This document shows positions 9,768-18,955 of a stretch of 20,000 nucleotides of DNA, in pieces; position 1 is the stretch's first letter, and every line of letters begins with the position of its first letter. The DNA comes from Chrysomallon squamiferum (Eukaryota > Mollusca > Gastropoda > Neomphalida > Peltospiridae), in NCBI GenBank assembly GCA_012295275.1, contig CM022676.1, positions 4,548,687 through 4,568,686 of the forward strand. Direction: 5' to 3'. The notes below the pieces were generated by a model. The model was not told where the DNA came from, did not search any database, and saw nothing but the letters and a program-made list of their open reading frames with translations. A program made the position numbers and the translations under genes.

Positions 9768-10051
9768 GTGGTAGTAGTAGTAGTAGTAATAACTGTAAAA
9801 GCAGTAGTAATAGCAGTTATAACAATTGTAATAGTAAGTCGAAGAGAAAAAAAATAGTAATATCGGCAAAAGAAATAGTAGTAGAAATATATATAGCAGT
9901 AGTAGTAGTAGCAGTTGTTGATGTTGTAGAAGTGGAGAAGGTGTAGTGGTAGTAGTTGTGACTGTACCTATAGCAACAGTAGTTGTAGTAATAATAACTA
10001 ATAACAGTAGTTGCAGGAGTAGTAATAGTAGTAGTAGTAGTAGTAGTAGTA

Positions 10052-10094
<43 letters not shown>

Positions 10095-10152
10095 TGGTAG
10101 TAGTAGAAGTAGTAAACGTTGTAGTAGTGGTGGTATTTTAGTAGTAGTAAAA
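9768..10152. repeat. Long interrupted (TAG)n array
   Basis: About 385 bp of TAG units are mixed with TGT, AAT and GCA variants; the purest part is about 10019-10106. Ser/Val and poly-Leu ORFs over it are artefacts. Confidence 0.9.
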
Positions 10153-10159
10153 CTAAGTA

Positions 10160-10920
10160 TTTGTATCAGCTGCATAGTAATTGTATACACATATTTATCT
10201 GTTATTAAGTTTTAAGCTTGTGTCTGCGCAAACCGACACATCTAAGAACGATTCGATTACGCACCTGTCAATGCGTAATGATTAGCATAGGCTACGAAAT
10301 CTGTCGTAATAATCACATTACCACAAATCACAATTTTACTTACATAAATCAAAGGAAAAGAAGATGCCGAGCTCTTGATAAAAACAGACATGGATAAAAA
10401 AGAAAAAAAAATTAAAATTAAATAAATAAAAAAAAAAATCAAATAAAAAAAAAATCAAACAATAGCTCGTCCATTGAATGGGTTTGATCTTACAAGCTGT
10501 CGCGCCTTGGGCGGTTTCTTTTAACAACACAAACACAATCCGCCCATAACCTTTAGTACATCGTTTAATTTGAGAAAAATAAAAAAATTTAATATGACCT
10601 CCAGGATTTCCCTTTACAGGACTTTTTTAAGCAAACATTTGTATTATTAGCAACATGTTGCTACGTTGTTCCTGACTGTGACAACGTCTTCGGGCGACAA
10701 CGAACATCGTGCCACGGGACTCGAGTAACTGATAATTGGTCGGAATGATCAATGGGGTGCTTGTAATTACGTGATAGATGTGTGATAAAGATGATGCGCG
10801 ACTTTCGTGTTTTTCGTTAAAAAGAAGAGTTCGGGCCAGGGTTAGATAACTCAGTTGTTTCAGCTGTGTTTAGAATATTTCGTTTGATATATATATTTTT
10901 TTTTTTTAAACTGTGTGATT
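10160..10920. other. Unique sequence with CpG patches, no gene recognised
   Basis: CpG-containing patches lie at 10225-10310, 10465-10560 and 10640-10830, separated by an A-rich stretch (10395-10460). Small palindromes include CAACATGTTG (10651-10660) and ACGTTGT/ACAACGT arms (10663-10669 and 10681-10687). No coding motif was recognised. Confidence 0.4.
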
Positions 10921-10934
10921 TTGTTTTAGGCTAA

Positions 10935-10955
10935 TTTTTTTTTTTTTTTTTTTTT
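10935..10955. repeat. Poly-T tract (21 bp)
   Basis: Uninterrupted T run that opens a T/C-rich region up to 11040. Confidence 0.9.
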
Positions 10956-11060
10956 ATTTCTCTTTGTCGCTCTTCTACTCTTTCTTTCTTTATCTGTTTA
11001 GATATTTTTTTTTCTTTCTTTTTTCTTTCTTTTTGTCATCCACTTTATAGCGTTTATTTA

Positions 11061-11148
11061 GTTTTATTTTATTTTATTTTATTTTATTTCATTTTATTTT
11101 ATTTATCTATCTATTGAATAATAATTTTATTTATTTATTTATTTATCT
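11061..11148. repeat. (ATTTT)n then (TTTA)n microsatellite
   Basis: Pentamer ATTTT units (about 9, one C variant) pass into TTTA/TCTA tetramers at about 11100-11148. Confidence 0.9.
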
Positions 11149-11149
11149 G

Positions 11150-11620
11150 TTGTTTTTTTTTATGTGTTTGTTTATTTATTTAAACAACAAACTTATTTCT
11201 TCTGAGTCCAAAATATTTGACAGTTCATATGTATATTAAAGAAAAATGCAAAAGTATAGGTTTGGGACAAAAAAAAATATAGAAAAAAGAAAAAAAAGAA
11301 ATAACATCACATCCAAACTACGCTAATAAATGTTAATTAACAACATAATCACACAATACATTTTTAATTAAACTTATACCCCAGTTCTGTACTAGTTTTC
11401 CAGCTCAGTGTTTCTCTTTACTGTGAGCCTGTTAATTGTTTATCATACCTGTATGTATGTTATTAATTTGGTGTACATGAAATATATTATATTTATAGCA
11501 GTTTGTTTGTTTGTTTTTAGCATGCGGTTGTTTTGATGTTTTTTACATTGTTTATATTTGAGTTTTTATTAATTAGTGTTTCTTTAGTAACTTTGTGAAA
11601 CAGTTTGATGAATCTTCCTT
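11150..11620. other. AT-rich sequence, no gene recognised
   Basis: Only short A, T and GTTT runs (about 11502-11517) are evident. Confidence 0.4.
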
Positions 11621-11621
11621 A

Positions 11622-11625
<4 letters not shown>

Positions 11626-11664
<39 letters not shown>

Positions 11665-11790
11665 TACTAATACTATTACTACTATTATTATGATGATTAC
11701 TATTATCATCATCATTATCATTATTATTATTATTATCATCATCATCATCGTCATAATCATCACCATCACCATAATCATCATCATCATCTT

Positions 11791-11821
<31 letters not shown>

Positions 11822-11832
11822 TTATTATTATT

Positions 11833-11868
<36 letters not shown>

Positions 11869-11869
11869 G
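11626..11869. repeat. Compound microsatellite (TTA)n-(ATC)n-(CTT)n-(ATT)n-(TTG)n
   Basis: TTA (11626-11662), mixed TAC/ATC/ATT (11663-11787), CTT (11788-11820), ATT (11821-11834) and TTG (about 11834-11869) follow each other without unique spacers. In reverse complement it uses the same unit types as the block at 7775-7945. Confidence 0.95.
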
Positions 11870-11913
11870 CTATTAAAGTCATAGATCGAAATGTTAGGTC
11901 ATAAGGCTAAGTA

Positions 11914-12114
11914 TATTAATAGTAGTAGTTAATAGTAATAGTCGTAATGACTGCTGTAGTACTAGTAACAACAGTCGTAATAGTACTAATAGTAGCAGTA
12001 GTAGTGGTGGTAGTAGTAGTAATAATACAACTACTAATAATAATAAGAAGAAGAAGAAGAAGGAGAAGAAGAAGAAGAAGAAGAAGAAGAAGAAGAAGAA
12101 GAAGAAGAAGAAGA
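11914..12114. repeat. Compound microsatellite, interrupted (TAG)n then (AAG)23
   Basis: TAG/TAA/GTA units (11914-12030) pass through AAT into an AAG run (12045-12113) with one GGA variant, then GAC units. The same AAT/AAG/TAG set occurs at 595-890 in a different order. Confidence 0.9.
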
Positions 12115-12236
12115 CGACGAATAAGACGAATACAAAAACTTCATTATTTATAAAAAATACGAACAAACTAAAGAAGTTAAGGGGAAAAAAGCAACATAAA
12201 TTATTATTTTTATAACTTTGGAAAAACATACATAAA

Positions 12237-12540
12237 ATATATATATATATACGTGTTTCCATACATATCATTTTGTATGCTGGGATTCTGATAAATTAAA
12301 AAAGTGGAAAATATATATTATTTTTTTTAAATATTAAAGTATTCTCTTTAACACTTTTATATAGTCATTAACATCTTATTTTAATTTATATTAGTTTCGT
12401 TCAGTATTATTTATTTATTTATTCATTTATTTTTTTAGTTAGTTAGTTAGATACATTGGTACATTAGCAATTTAGATAATAACGAATCTTTATTCTTCTG
12501 TCCAAAAAAAAAAAAAAAAAAAAGAAAAGGAGAGAGTTAT
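12237..12540. repeat. Cluster of small runs: (AT)n, (TTTA)n, (TTAG)n, poly-A
   Basis: AT run about 12237-12250, TTTA units about 12408-12432, TTAG units about 12436-12450, and 20 A at 12504-12523, in otherwise featureless AT-rich DNA. Confidence 0.75.
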
Positions 12541-12880
12541 GGTCAATTTCCCATCATGTACAGAAATTTCTATTTTTTTCTCTCTCAAAATCGGGGCGCA
12601 GCATGCAAGAAATTAACACGTTTAATAATGGACAATGAACAATACGGCTACTGTAGTTCTGGTAAATCAGTTTCTTCAAGCAATCTACAAACGCAGTGTT
12701 AATTTCATCCGCGTGTGAAATATGTGATATATTTCATTCACGTATCTCAGGTATTGATCGCGCTCTGTCTTTCATGTTTCCCCGCCTCCGTAAGGTGTGA
12801 AGGAAATGCACGTGCAGTCGAAGTCATGTTTTTATTGGCTTAATTAGATCAGTATTCGAAATTGATTAGCGTTTTTAATT
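12541..12880. other. Unique sequence with CpG, possible regulatory patch
   Basis: It contains the E-box palindrome TGCACGTGCA (12807-12816) and a CG-containing stretch at 12710-12820. There is no ORF of interest. Confidence 0.35.
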
Positions 12881-12883
12881 CTC

Positions 12884-12923
12884 TTTTTTTTTTTTTTTTT
12901 TTTTTTTTCTTTTTTTTTTTTTT
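12884..12923. repeat. Poly-T tract with one C interruption
   Basis: About 39 of 40 bases are T. Confidence 0.85.
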
Positions 12924-12987
12924 AATTTTTAAGGACAACTGAAAATCATGAACTTTTGTAATATCTGTCAAGAACATTTAGTAAATA

Positions 12988-12989
<2 letters not shown>

Positions 12990-13043
<54 letters not shown>
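12990..13043. repeat. (TTA)18 microsatellite
   Basis: Perfect TTA run of about 54 bp, followed by A- and GAA-rich sequence. Confidence 0.95.
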
Positions 13044-13044
<1 letters not shown>

Positions 13045-13184
13045 GAAAAAAGAAGAAGAAGAAAGAAAATTACTATATTTCAAATATAAAAAGTCTTGAA
13101 TTTATAAAAATAAATGCACTCTTATTATTTTATGTATTAAAGATATAAAAATAATAAATAAAACATTATATATTTACTGAATAA

Positions 13185-13425
13185 GTAAGATAGTAAGTAA
13201 GTAAACAAACAAACAAATAGATAAACAAATAAACAAACAAATAAAGAAATAACACAAAAAAATAAATAAATAAATAAATAAATAAAATAAAATAAAATAA
13301 AGTATAATAAAAGAAATAAAATAAAATAAAGTATATACATGAAATAAAAGTAAGAAAGAACAGACAGTATAGCATATAGTCAAAAAAAGAAATAAATGAA
13401 CCAACCAACCAACAAACAAAGAAAT
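13185..13425. repeat. Mosaic of tetramer and pentamer runs (AAGT, AAAC, AAAT, AAATA, AACC)
   Basis: Units change stepwise: TAAG (13185-13204), AAAC/AAAT (13203-13250), AAAT (13260-13284), AAATA pentamers (about 13280-13330), and AACC/AAAC (13401-13420). The Phe/Leu/Tyr-rich ORFs on the minus strand follow the repeat. Confidence 0.85.
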
Positions 13426-13456
13426 TCAATAGATAACTAACTACAAAATTAGCTGA

Positions 13457-13458
<2 letters not shown>

Positions 13459-13538
<80 letters not shown>

Positions 13539-13552
13539 TCTCTCTCTCTCTC
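13459..13552. repeat. (TC)47 microsatellite
   Basis: A 94-bp TC run has a single CCC irregularity near 13534. It is the third long TC/GA tract in the window. Confidence 0.95.
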
Positions 13553-13860
13553 AGATAACAAAGGCGCTGAAATGAAAACAGAAAAACATCACAGGTGTTC
13601 AAGATGAAATATATTGCTCAGGTTTTGTCGAGTTCTGTAATTCAACGCAATACACCACATTAAAACACCCGAATTTATTTGAAGTTAAAAAAAAAAAAAA
13701 CTCGAAGACAGCGTCACGACTTCTGTCAAAGATTCTAACGACAAAACGTGATCAGAAACCTTTGTTTGAATTCTGGTGTTACTGTTTCTGAATTAACGTT
13801 GAATTGTTTCGTTTGACTGGTTAATAGTAAGATTTTTGTTCTCAGGACAAGTATTCTTAG
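13553..13860. other. Unique sequence, no gene recognised
   Basis: High-complexity DNA with no convincing ORF, RNA gene or motif cluster. Confidence 0.4.
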
Positions 13861-13973
13861 AAATGAAATGAAATAAAATAAATAAAATAAAATTAAATTA
13901 AATTAAATTAAATAAAAAAAAACGTATTGTAACGTAACGTAAAGTAACGTAAAGTAACGTAATGTAATGTAAT
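13861..13973. repeat. Graded pentanucleotide array (AAATG, AAATA, AAATT, then GTAAC/GTAAA/GTAAT)
   Basis: AAATG, AAATA and AAATT-type pentamers (13861-13918) are followed by nine GTAAN units at 13929-13973 in the order C, C, A, C, A, C, T, T, T at the last base. The shared 5-bp period and one-base unit changes point to replication slippage with mutation. Confidence 0.85.
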
Positions 13974-13974
13974 G

Positions 13975-14310
13975 AAATAATACTTGTTTCTATTATATAT
14001 ATATATTTGATATTTGATTATATATACATAGCGTCATTTATACTTGTATATTTTTATTTATACGTATATATGTACGTATAAACTGTTTCTCTGCCAGGTG
14101 TATCACACACACACAAACACACACACAATCATAAGTATAGAACATAATTAATCATAAGTATAAAACATTGCTATAAGATTAAGAAATAATTTTCCATTTA
14201 ACATGAGCATCAAAACTAAATTTTGTATAACATCAATACAGGAGAGTACGATATCAAAATTACATGATATTGTTTTAAAATTAAAATAATAAAATATTAT
14301 TTTCCCTTTC
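13975..14310. other. AT-rich sequence with small AT and CA runs
   Basis: AT run about 13994-14006 and interrupted CA run about 14105-14127; no gene seen. Confidence 0.4.
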
Positions 14311-14700
14311 AAAATTGGACTGTGCTTAATGACGTAATGAGGTTTATTAACGACTGCTACAAAATTAATAAATTATTCAGTAGTTTTTTGCGTTTTGGCA
14401 CACAAGTAAAAAAAATGACACTGTCTAGTTCTATATGGGTGTTGGGGTACACAAATAATTGTTTCCATATCTTGGATCTAAACGAACAGCGACGTACAAA
14501 TAACTATTACAATATCATTAGATGTTATTTCCACAAACAGGAGGTGGTCGGTTGGAAATATGGTTGACATTTCACGGTGTCACGTGACTTCTGATGCAAG
14601 CGAGGCCCTGCTTGGGATAGTCGAAAGAGTTTATATAATGATAAAAAATAAAATTGGCAATAAATTAGATACTTTTTCGCTTCTTCATTTTTTGTGTTAG
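14311..14700. other. Unique sequence with a perfect GTCACGTGAC palindrome
   Basis: An 81-codon + ORF (14322-14567) has no recognisable motif and is probably not coding. GTCACGTGAC (14579-14588) is a perfect 10-bp palindrome matching the extended E-box of USF/MITF/TFE-type bHLH-Zip factors. Confidence 0.4.
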
Positions 14701-14707
14701 GACATTG

Positions 14708-14747
14708 TTATTATTATTATTATTAGTAGTAGTAGTAGTAGTAGTAA

Positions 14748-14784
<37 letters not shown>
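14708..14784. repeat. Compound microsatellite (TTA)n-(TAG)n
   Basis: TTA units (14708-14724) change to TAG units (14725-14784, one AAT variant). Confidence 0.95.
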
Positions 14785-14785
<1 letters not shown>

Positions 14786-14862
14786 AAAAAATAATGAAAA
14801 AGATTTCAAAAAGAAAAGAAGAAAAATATAACTTAAAATTATAAATGAATATGAATAAATAA

Positions 14863-14953
14863 AGGAAGGAAGGAAGGAATAAATAAATAAATGAATGAAT
14901 AGTTAGATAGATAGATAAATATATAAATAAACAAACAAACAAACGAACAAACA
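14863..14953. repeat. Run of successive tetramers (GGAA, AAAT, GAAT, TAGA, AAAC)
   Basis: Five tetramer types follow one another within 90 bp, each with three to six copies. This resembles the stepwise-changing arrays at 13185 and 13861. Confidence 0.85.
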
Positions 14954-15109
14954 AATAAATACTTAATAATACAAATAAATACTATAAAGTAGTTTCATTC
15001 TTCTTACTGTAAAGTCTATTCCGAAACCAAATATCTTTTAACAAAACAAAAGTCAACGCAAAAGTATTATTACGTCATAAACGTGTAACGTCATATAAGT
15101 GTGCGAATA

Positions 15110-15150
15110 TGTATGTGTGTGTGTATATATGTCTGTGTATATATATATAC
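15110..15150. repeat. Short (GT)n/(TA)n compound
   Basis: Interrupted TGTGTGTG and TATATATA units. Confidence 0.75.
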
Positions 15151-15229
15151 TGTAAGTATCTAGTTTTGAAATTACTTTCAATTTACATTTACCGCTTATT
15201 AATTTAATGTTACAGTGTATATATATATT

Positions 15230-15230
<1 letters not shown>

Positions 15231-15270
<40 letters not shown>

Positions 15271-15284
15271 TATTATTATTATAT
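15231..15284. repeat. (AAT)13 turning into (ATT)4: palindromic SSR
   Basis: AAT units reverse strand at about 15270 into ATT units, making a perfect palindrome of about 26 bp that could extrude a hairpin. Confidence 0.9.
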
Positions 15285-15529
15285 ATCTTGTTGCCGTAAT
15301 ACAAATATAGTTAATAAAACCTATACTCATAAGTGGATATCTCTGTATGTATGTGAATTTGTGTCTGTATGCATGTATTATTATTAATTTTATTATTGCT
15401 ATTGTTATTATAGCATAACTTTTCGTTCAATAATATCAACAGCAAAACAAAAATTAATTTTAAAATTTTTGTAAATACTAAATCTATTTCATTTCCATAT
15501 TGCTACAATATTTTAGTTAATGGATCCCA
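15285..15529. other. AT-rich sequence upstream of the promoter-like block
   Basis: Degenerate TTA units at 15378-15412; otherwise no feature. Confidence 0.4.
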
Positions 15530-15780
15530 ATCAGGGCCCTGTAATACGACCTTACCTTCCATACTTGTCAATCAGTTCTCCATCCACCGAAATGCTATTG
15601 GCTGGCTCAGCAGGGAACCTCCTTGTGGTGGGAATCCCCGCTGAACAGCCAATCAGAGCTGGCTGTTACGTCATAGTTAATATGCATGAATACTGATGGC
15701 AAGGAATGTAACGAACACTCACATCTTCAGTAAACTATCAGGACACAATTGAGTGGACTTGACCAAATATGATTGGAATC
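15530..15780 (+). promoter_or_regulatory. Probable promoter / proximal enhancer of the PRDM-like gene
   Basis: This 250-bp block of high-complexity sequence lies 370-620 bp before the start codon. In order it contains: ATTGG (15597-15601, reversed CCAAT), TGTGGT (15624-15629, Runx-type core), GGGAATCCCC (15630-15639, fits GGGRNWYYCC of Rel/NF-kB factors), CCAATCAG (15649-15656, NF-Y type), TTACGTCA (15666-15673, CRE-like), TATGCATGA (15681-15689, POU-like) and GGAATG (15703-15708, TEAD type). There is no TATA box. A TTCAGT at 15726-15731 could be an initiator, with GGACTT at 15755-15760 roughly at downstream-promoter-element distance but one base off the ideal. Site names are motif matches by eye. 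The proximity and orientation to the exon suggest promoter function. Confidence 0.5.
15597..15653. repeat. Imperfect inverted repeat carrying two opposed CCAAT boxes
   Basis: The left arm ATTGGCTGGCTCAGC (15597-15611) pairs with the right arm GCTGAACAGCCAAT (15640-15653): 8 bp perfect, a small 2x1 bulge, then 5 bp perfect, around a 28-nt spacer. The spacer holds the Runx-type and Rel-type motifs. The CCAAT boxes are 52 bp centre to centre, close to five helical turns. Confidence 0.7.
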
Positions 15781-16150
15781 ATTTTTTGTTTCTTCTTTGA
15801 GGAGATTTACCGTTAATTTTAGCGAAATTTGTGAAAAGTTTTGAAGAAAAGAAAAAAAAAAAACTAACTTTTCGAAACGTTAATTTCGATCGTCTGCTGG
15901 AAAGTTGCAATACTTCAAAACTGTTTAAAGCGAAACAGAACTGAAAGTAATCAGAGAAAGTTTAGAGAGAGAAAAAAAATCTTTAATACCCCAAATTAAG
16001 ATAAAACGAAAATTTAAATCCACAGTCAAAAAAAAAAAAAAGAAATATCTTAAATATATAATTGTAAAATTCAGAAGGAAAAAAAAACAAAAAAAGGGAA
16101 AAAATATAACATTTTTAAAAATAAAACCAAAAATCGCAGACGACGTTGCC
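15781..16150 (+). other. Probable 5' UTR / core promoter-proximal leader of the PRDM-like gene
   Basis: This is an A-rich stretch with several poly-A runs (15852-15863, 16028-16040, 16079-16087), directly upstream of the start codon. No upstream in-frame ATG extends the protein. A pyrimidine-rich tract ending in GAG near 15783-15799 could be a splice acceptor, in which case the leader would have a non-coding exon upstream; this is weak. Confidence 0.35.
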
Positions 16151-16345
16151 ATGGAATCCTGTGTTCTGCTACCCAAGGACTTCAGCCTCGTTCTGAGCCT
16201 GCACCCCAACCCCCAGAACATCATGGAGATGAGTGTGGCGGTGTGGAGCAACGTGCATTTTCCCGCGGGTACCGTCTTCTACCCCGATGAAGGCAACATC
16301 AGACTGGACATGCTAGAAGTCTACTCACTTCTGGACAAGAAACAC
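16151..16345 (+). CDS. First coding exon of a PR-domain (PRDM13-like) transcription factor, partial gene
   Basis: This is a 65-codon open exon starting at an ATG in strong Kozak context (GCC before, G at +4) and ending at AAACAC|GTAAGT, a consensus phase-0 splice donor. It is visibly more GC-rich than the surrounding AT-rich DNA, and its codons are balanced (many C/G third positions), unlike the microsatellite ORFs. Residues 31-50 (VWSNVHFPAG then TVFYPDEGNI) resemble the opening of a PR/SET-like domain, where an I/F-P-x-G turn is followed by an aromatic/G-P stretch. The spacing PAG-x6-P-x2-G-x3-L fits PRDM13 better than PRDM8 or PRDM12 as far as I can recall them. No signal peptide or zinc finger is present; the fingers would lie in later exons outside the window. 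Family knowledge: PRDM proteins are nuclear zinc-finger regulators, and PRDM13 acts in neural subtype choice. The exon itself is convincing; PRDM membership is likely and the PRDM13 subtype is tentative. Confidence 0.72.
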
Positions 16346-16351
16346 GTAAGT
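16346..16351 (+). other. Splice donor site GTAAGT
   Basis: GTAAGT directly follows the codon CAC at the end of the open exon, so the intron is phase 0. It is followed by an in-frame stop within a few codons and by AT-rich intron-like sequence, which supports this as the true exon end rather than read-through to the stop at about 16357. Confidence 0.75.
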
Positions 16352-16407
16352 TTTTAAACATTTAATTTTTATGTGGTTAACGTTGGTGGCAAGTGTTTTT
16401 TTGTTTC

Positions 16408-16460
16408 TTTTTATTTATTTATTTATTTATTTATTTTTTTTTATTTTATTTTATTTTACT
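16408..16460. repeat. (TTTA)n / (TTTTA)n microsatellite in the intron
   Basis: TTTA units (about 16408-16432) change to ATTTT pentamers. Degenerate TTG/TTA units follow to about 16520, and AGC/TAG units lie at 16693-16735. Confidence 0.85.
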
Positions 16461-17363
16461 CTATTTTTTTAATGTTGTTGTCGCCGTTATTGGTGGTGTT
16501 GCTGTTGTTTCTTGTTTTTTTTTAATTTTCTTATTTTTTATTCTATTTATTACTTTTATTTCTTAACATTATTAATATTATGTTTTTAATTATTTGTTAG
16601 CATTATTGCTTCTGATAATAGTATTGTTATAATTATAGAAAATATTTATTATTTTGTACGTTATTATTATATCAACGTATAGAATTATTATTAGCAGCAG
16701 TTGTTGTAGCAGTAGTAGTAGCAGCAGGTGTAGTAGTTATAGGATAATAATGTAGAGATTTCCAAAATTATTAACAGCAGCAGTAGAAGTAATAGCAATG
16801 CTGTGAATAAATTAACTTTAAGTAAAAACGTGATTAATTAATAAGGAAAGAAAATACAATCGTAGATAATTCAGAAATTACAATCTTCACATATAAATTA
16901 ACAGTGTTTAGATAATCTAAATGTGATTATTTTAAAGTTATATTTAATTCCTTCTCTTTTCTCTTTCATTCATTCTTTTTGTTTTTTTAATCTTTCACTT
17001 TTCACTCTTTCATTCTGTTCTTACGAGACTAAAATCAATACGAATAATTTAAAAAGTAATGACAAAGATATCGAAACGAAACTTTTTTCCGTAACTTTAA
17101 ATTCCATTTTTACCTGAACAAAGAAAATAAAAATTAATGATTAAATTAATAAACTTCATGTTAATTTCTAAATATATTTAATTTCATTGCAGAGAATATT
17201 TATATTAAAACATTATGTTCTTGTTTCCAACATTTTATTACAGTTAAAATCGCGGTTTTGAGTGTTAAGCTCTGCGATAAGAGTAACTTTACACAGACTG
17301 AGTCCTATCCGTAAAAGACTGAGTTGATTTATGCCGACATGACTTAGAAAAAAGATAAACATT

Positions 17364-17366
17364 TAA

Positions 17367-17409
<43 letters not shown>
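17364..17409. repeat. (AAAT)11 microsatellite
   Basis: Near-perfect tetramer run; a shorter copy lies at about 17711-17735. Confidence 0.9.
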
Positions 17410-17410
<1 letters not shown>

Positions 17411-17911
17411 AAAAAGAAATTAAAAAAACAAAAACATATACAAAATCGCCACTCTTAAATTCTCAATTATACAAGCGAAAAATTAAAACTTTCTTTGTTA
17501 TTTTTTCTTTCTCTTTTCGTTTAGTATCTGTTTCCTTAATATGCAAATACATCACAAATAACATGCCTTCAAATATATTAATTTAATACAAAAACAAATC
17601 ATATAACTGGCAAAAAAAGATCATTATAACCTATGGTACACTTTAAAAATTACACAAATAAGTATTAAGGAAGATGTATAATAATTATCCAAATATCTGC
17701 ATATTGCAAACTAAATAAATAAATAAATAAATAAAAACAATATATACAGTATATACGAAAATAAAATCTACACTATTTAAATATAGATATTACAACATAG
17801 CTTAAAAGCGTGCTGATATATATATTGATTTATAACACTTTGAAATATTCAATTACAAATTTCAAAAACCCAAAACAGAAACTAAAATTTATTAAAGCGA
17901 CAGAATTATCA

Positions 17912-18006
17912 TTTTAACTCTTCCCAGTGTGGTGTATGGGTGCGTCCTTCTTACACGGTGGAAAATACCACAGCAGAATGACTCGTTACAGCTGAAAGGG
18001 TTAAAA
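17912..18006. mobile_element. MITE-like foldback element, about 95 bp
   Basis: The left end TTTTAACTCTTCCCAG and the reverse complement of the right end TTTTAACCCTTTCAG align with a few differences, giving terminal inverted repeats of about 16 bp. The interior is also weakly self-complementary (TGTGGT near the left, ACCACA near the right). It is non-coding, CpG-bearing and more complex than its flanks. No clear target-site duplication is visible, so the exact ends are uncertain; it could instead be a fragment of another repeat. Confidence 0.45.
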
Positions 18007-18470
18007 AAAAAACCACTGACATAACGACATCGTTACGTCGTCAGCGCCATTACATCTGTTACTCCGGCTACGGTTACATCTCCTTAACAAGAGAGGAACA
18101 GACGCCCCTGTCTTTGTGACAGAAGCTAAACAAATTGAACAACAAAAATGAAACGATTTTTTTTTTTTTTTTTTTTTAATTCGTTAACCATCCTCCTTTT
18201 ACCGCTCACTTCTCTCTCTCTCTCTCCGTCTGTCTGTAAAAAATTTTAAATTAAAAAAAAAGATGCTACATTACAAAGAAACAATACTCTGATGAATCAT
18301 AATGCACAGCAAATCGAAACAGTTTAACAGCCGATGCTTTGTAAGAAGGGCGAAGCAAATTAAAAAGGTTTGCGGTTCAAAGATTTCAGCCTCCGTGTCC
18401 ATTTGCGTAATTGGCGAAAGTTGTAAACTTACCAATGATGACTTGATTCTTTGTGTCTTCTCGTTTTCGA
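18007..18470. other. Unique intronic sequence with CpG, no gene recognised
   Basis: Moderately complex DNA with CG dinucleotides at 18020-18110 and 18330-18420, a T run (about 18160-18178) and a short TC run (about 18211-18226). No exon-like segment was recognised. Confidence 0.4.
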
Positions 18471-18478
18471 GTTAGAGG

Positions 18479-18514
18479 GTGTGTGTGTGTGTGTCTGTGT
18501 GTGTGTGTGTGTGT
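18479..18514. repeat. (GT)n microsatellite
   Basis: GT run of about 36 bp with one C interruption. Confidence 0.9.
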
Positions 18515-18898
18515 GAATTACGGTAATTAATTATCAGAAGAAAGGAAGGGGGTTTTGGGGTTGCCGTGGTTGAATAATAATTGGGAATTAATTAATTTTG
18601 TGTCACTGGGTTTTTTTTGTGTTATTCTTCTGAACCGTAATTTTTTTTATTGATGTAAGGTGTGGGCGAATTTCATTATGAGATGTTAATTAGTTCCAAA
18701 CTGTTTAATGGGCGAATTTCTTGAAAGCACAAATACGAAAGAAAAGAAGAGGTTCATATATATATTAGTTTTGTTAAGAGGAAAACTGAAATCGAGATAA
18801 AATAATGTGTTTGTTAAAAAAATAACTCAGTAGGTTAAAGAAAAGAATACAATACTACATGATATATTGCTTTTTTTCGTTTATTTAATTTTAATCAT

Positions 18899-18955
18899 TT
18901 ATTTTGTTGTTTATTTATTTACTTTCTTATTCACTTATCTATTTATTTATTTATT
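18899..18955. repeat. Degenerate (TTTA)n
   Basis: ATTT/TTTA units interrupted by TTCT and ATCT; T-rich sequence continues to about 19030. Confidence 0.75.

Noticed and set aside
9756-10190. 144-codon minus-strand poly-Leu ORF
   Set aside because: Shadow of the TAG array.
11894-12271. 125-codon minus-strand Phe/Leu ORF
   Set aside because: Shadow of the AAG/TAG compound microsatellite.
13166-13561. 131-codon minus-strand ORF with an Arg-Glu repeat
   Set aside because: The RE repeat is the TC tract read on the other strand; the rest follows AAAC/AAAT tetramers.
14322-14567. 81-codon + strand ORF without low complexity
   Set aside because: No family recognised; AT-rich codon use and no surrounding gene signals. 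Left as unique sequence.
15925-16251. 108-codon minus-strand ORF opposite the PRDM-like exon
   Set aside because: It is antisense to a better-supported exon and its remainder is Phe-rich translation of A-runs.
18365-18385. GGTTCAAAGATT resembling a tRNA/SINE B box
   Set aside because: It lacks the conserved CC end of the B box, and no A box or cloverleaf could be found around it.
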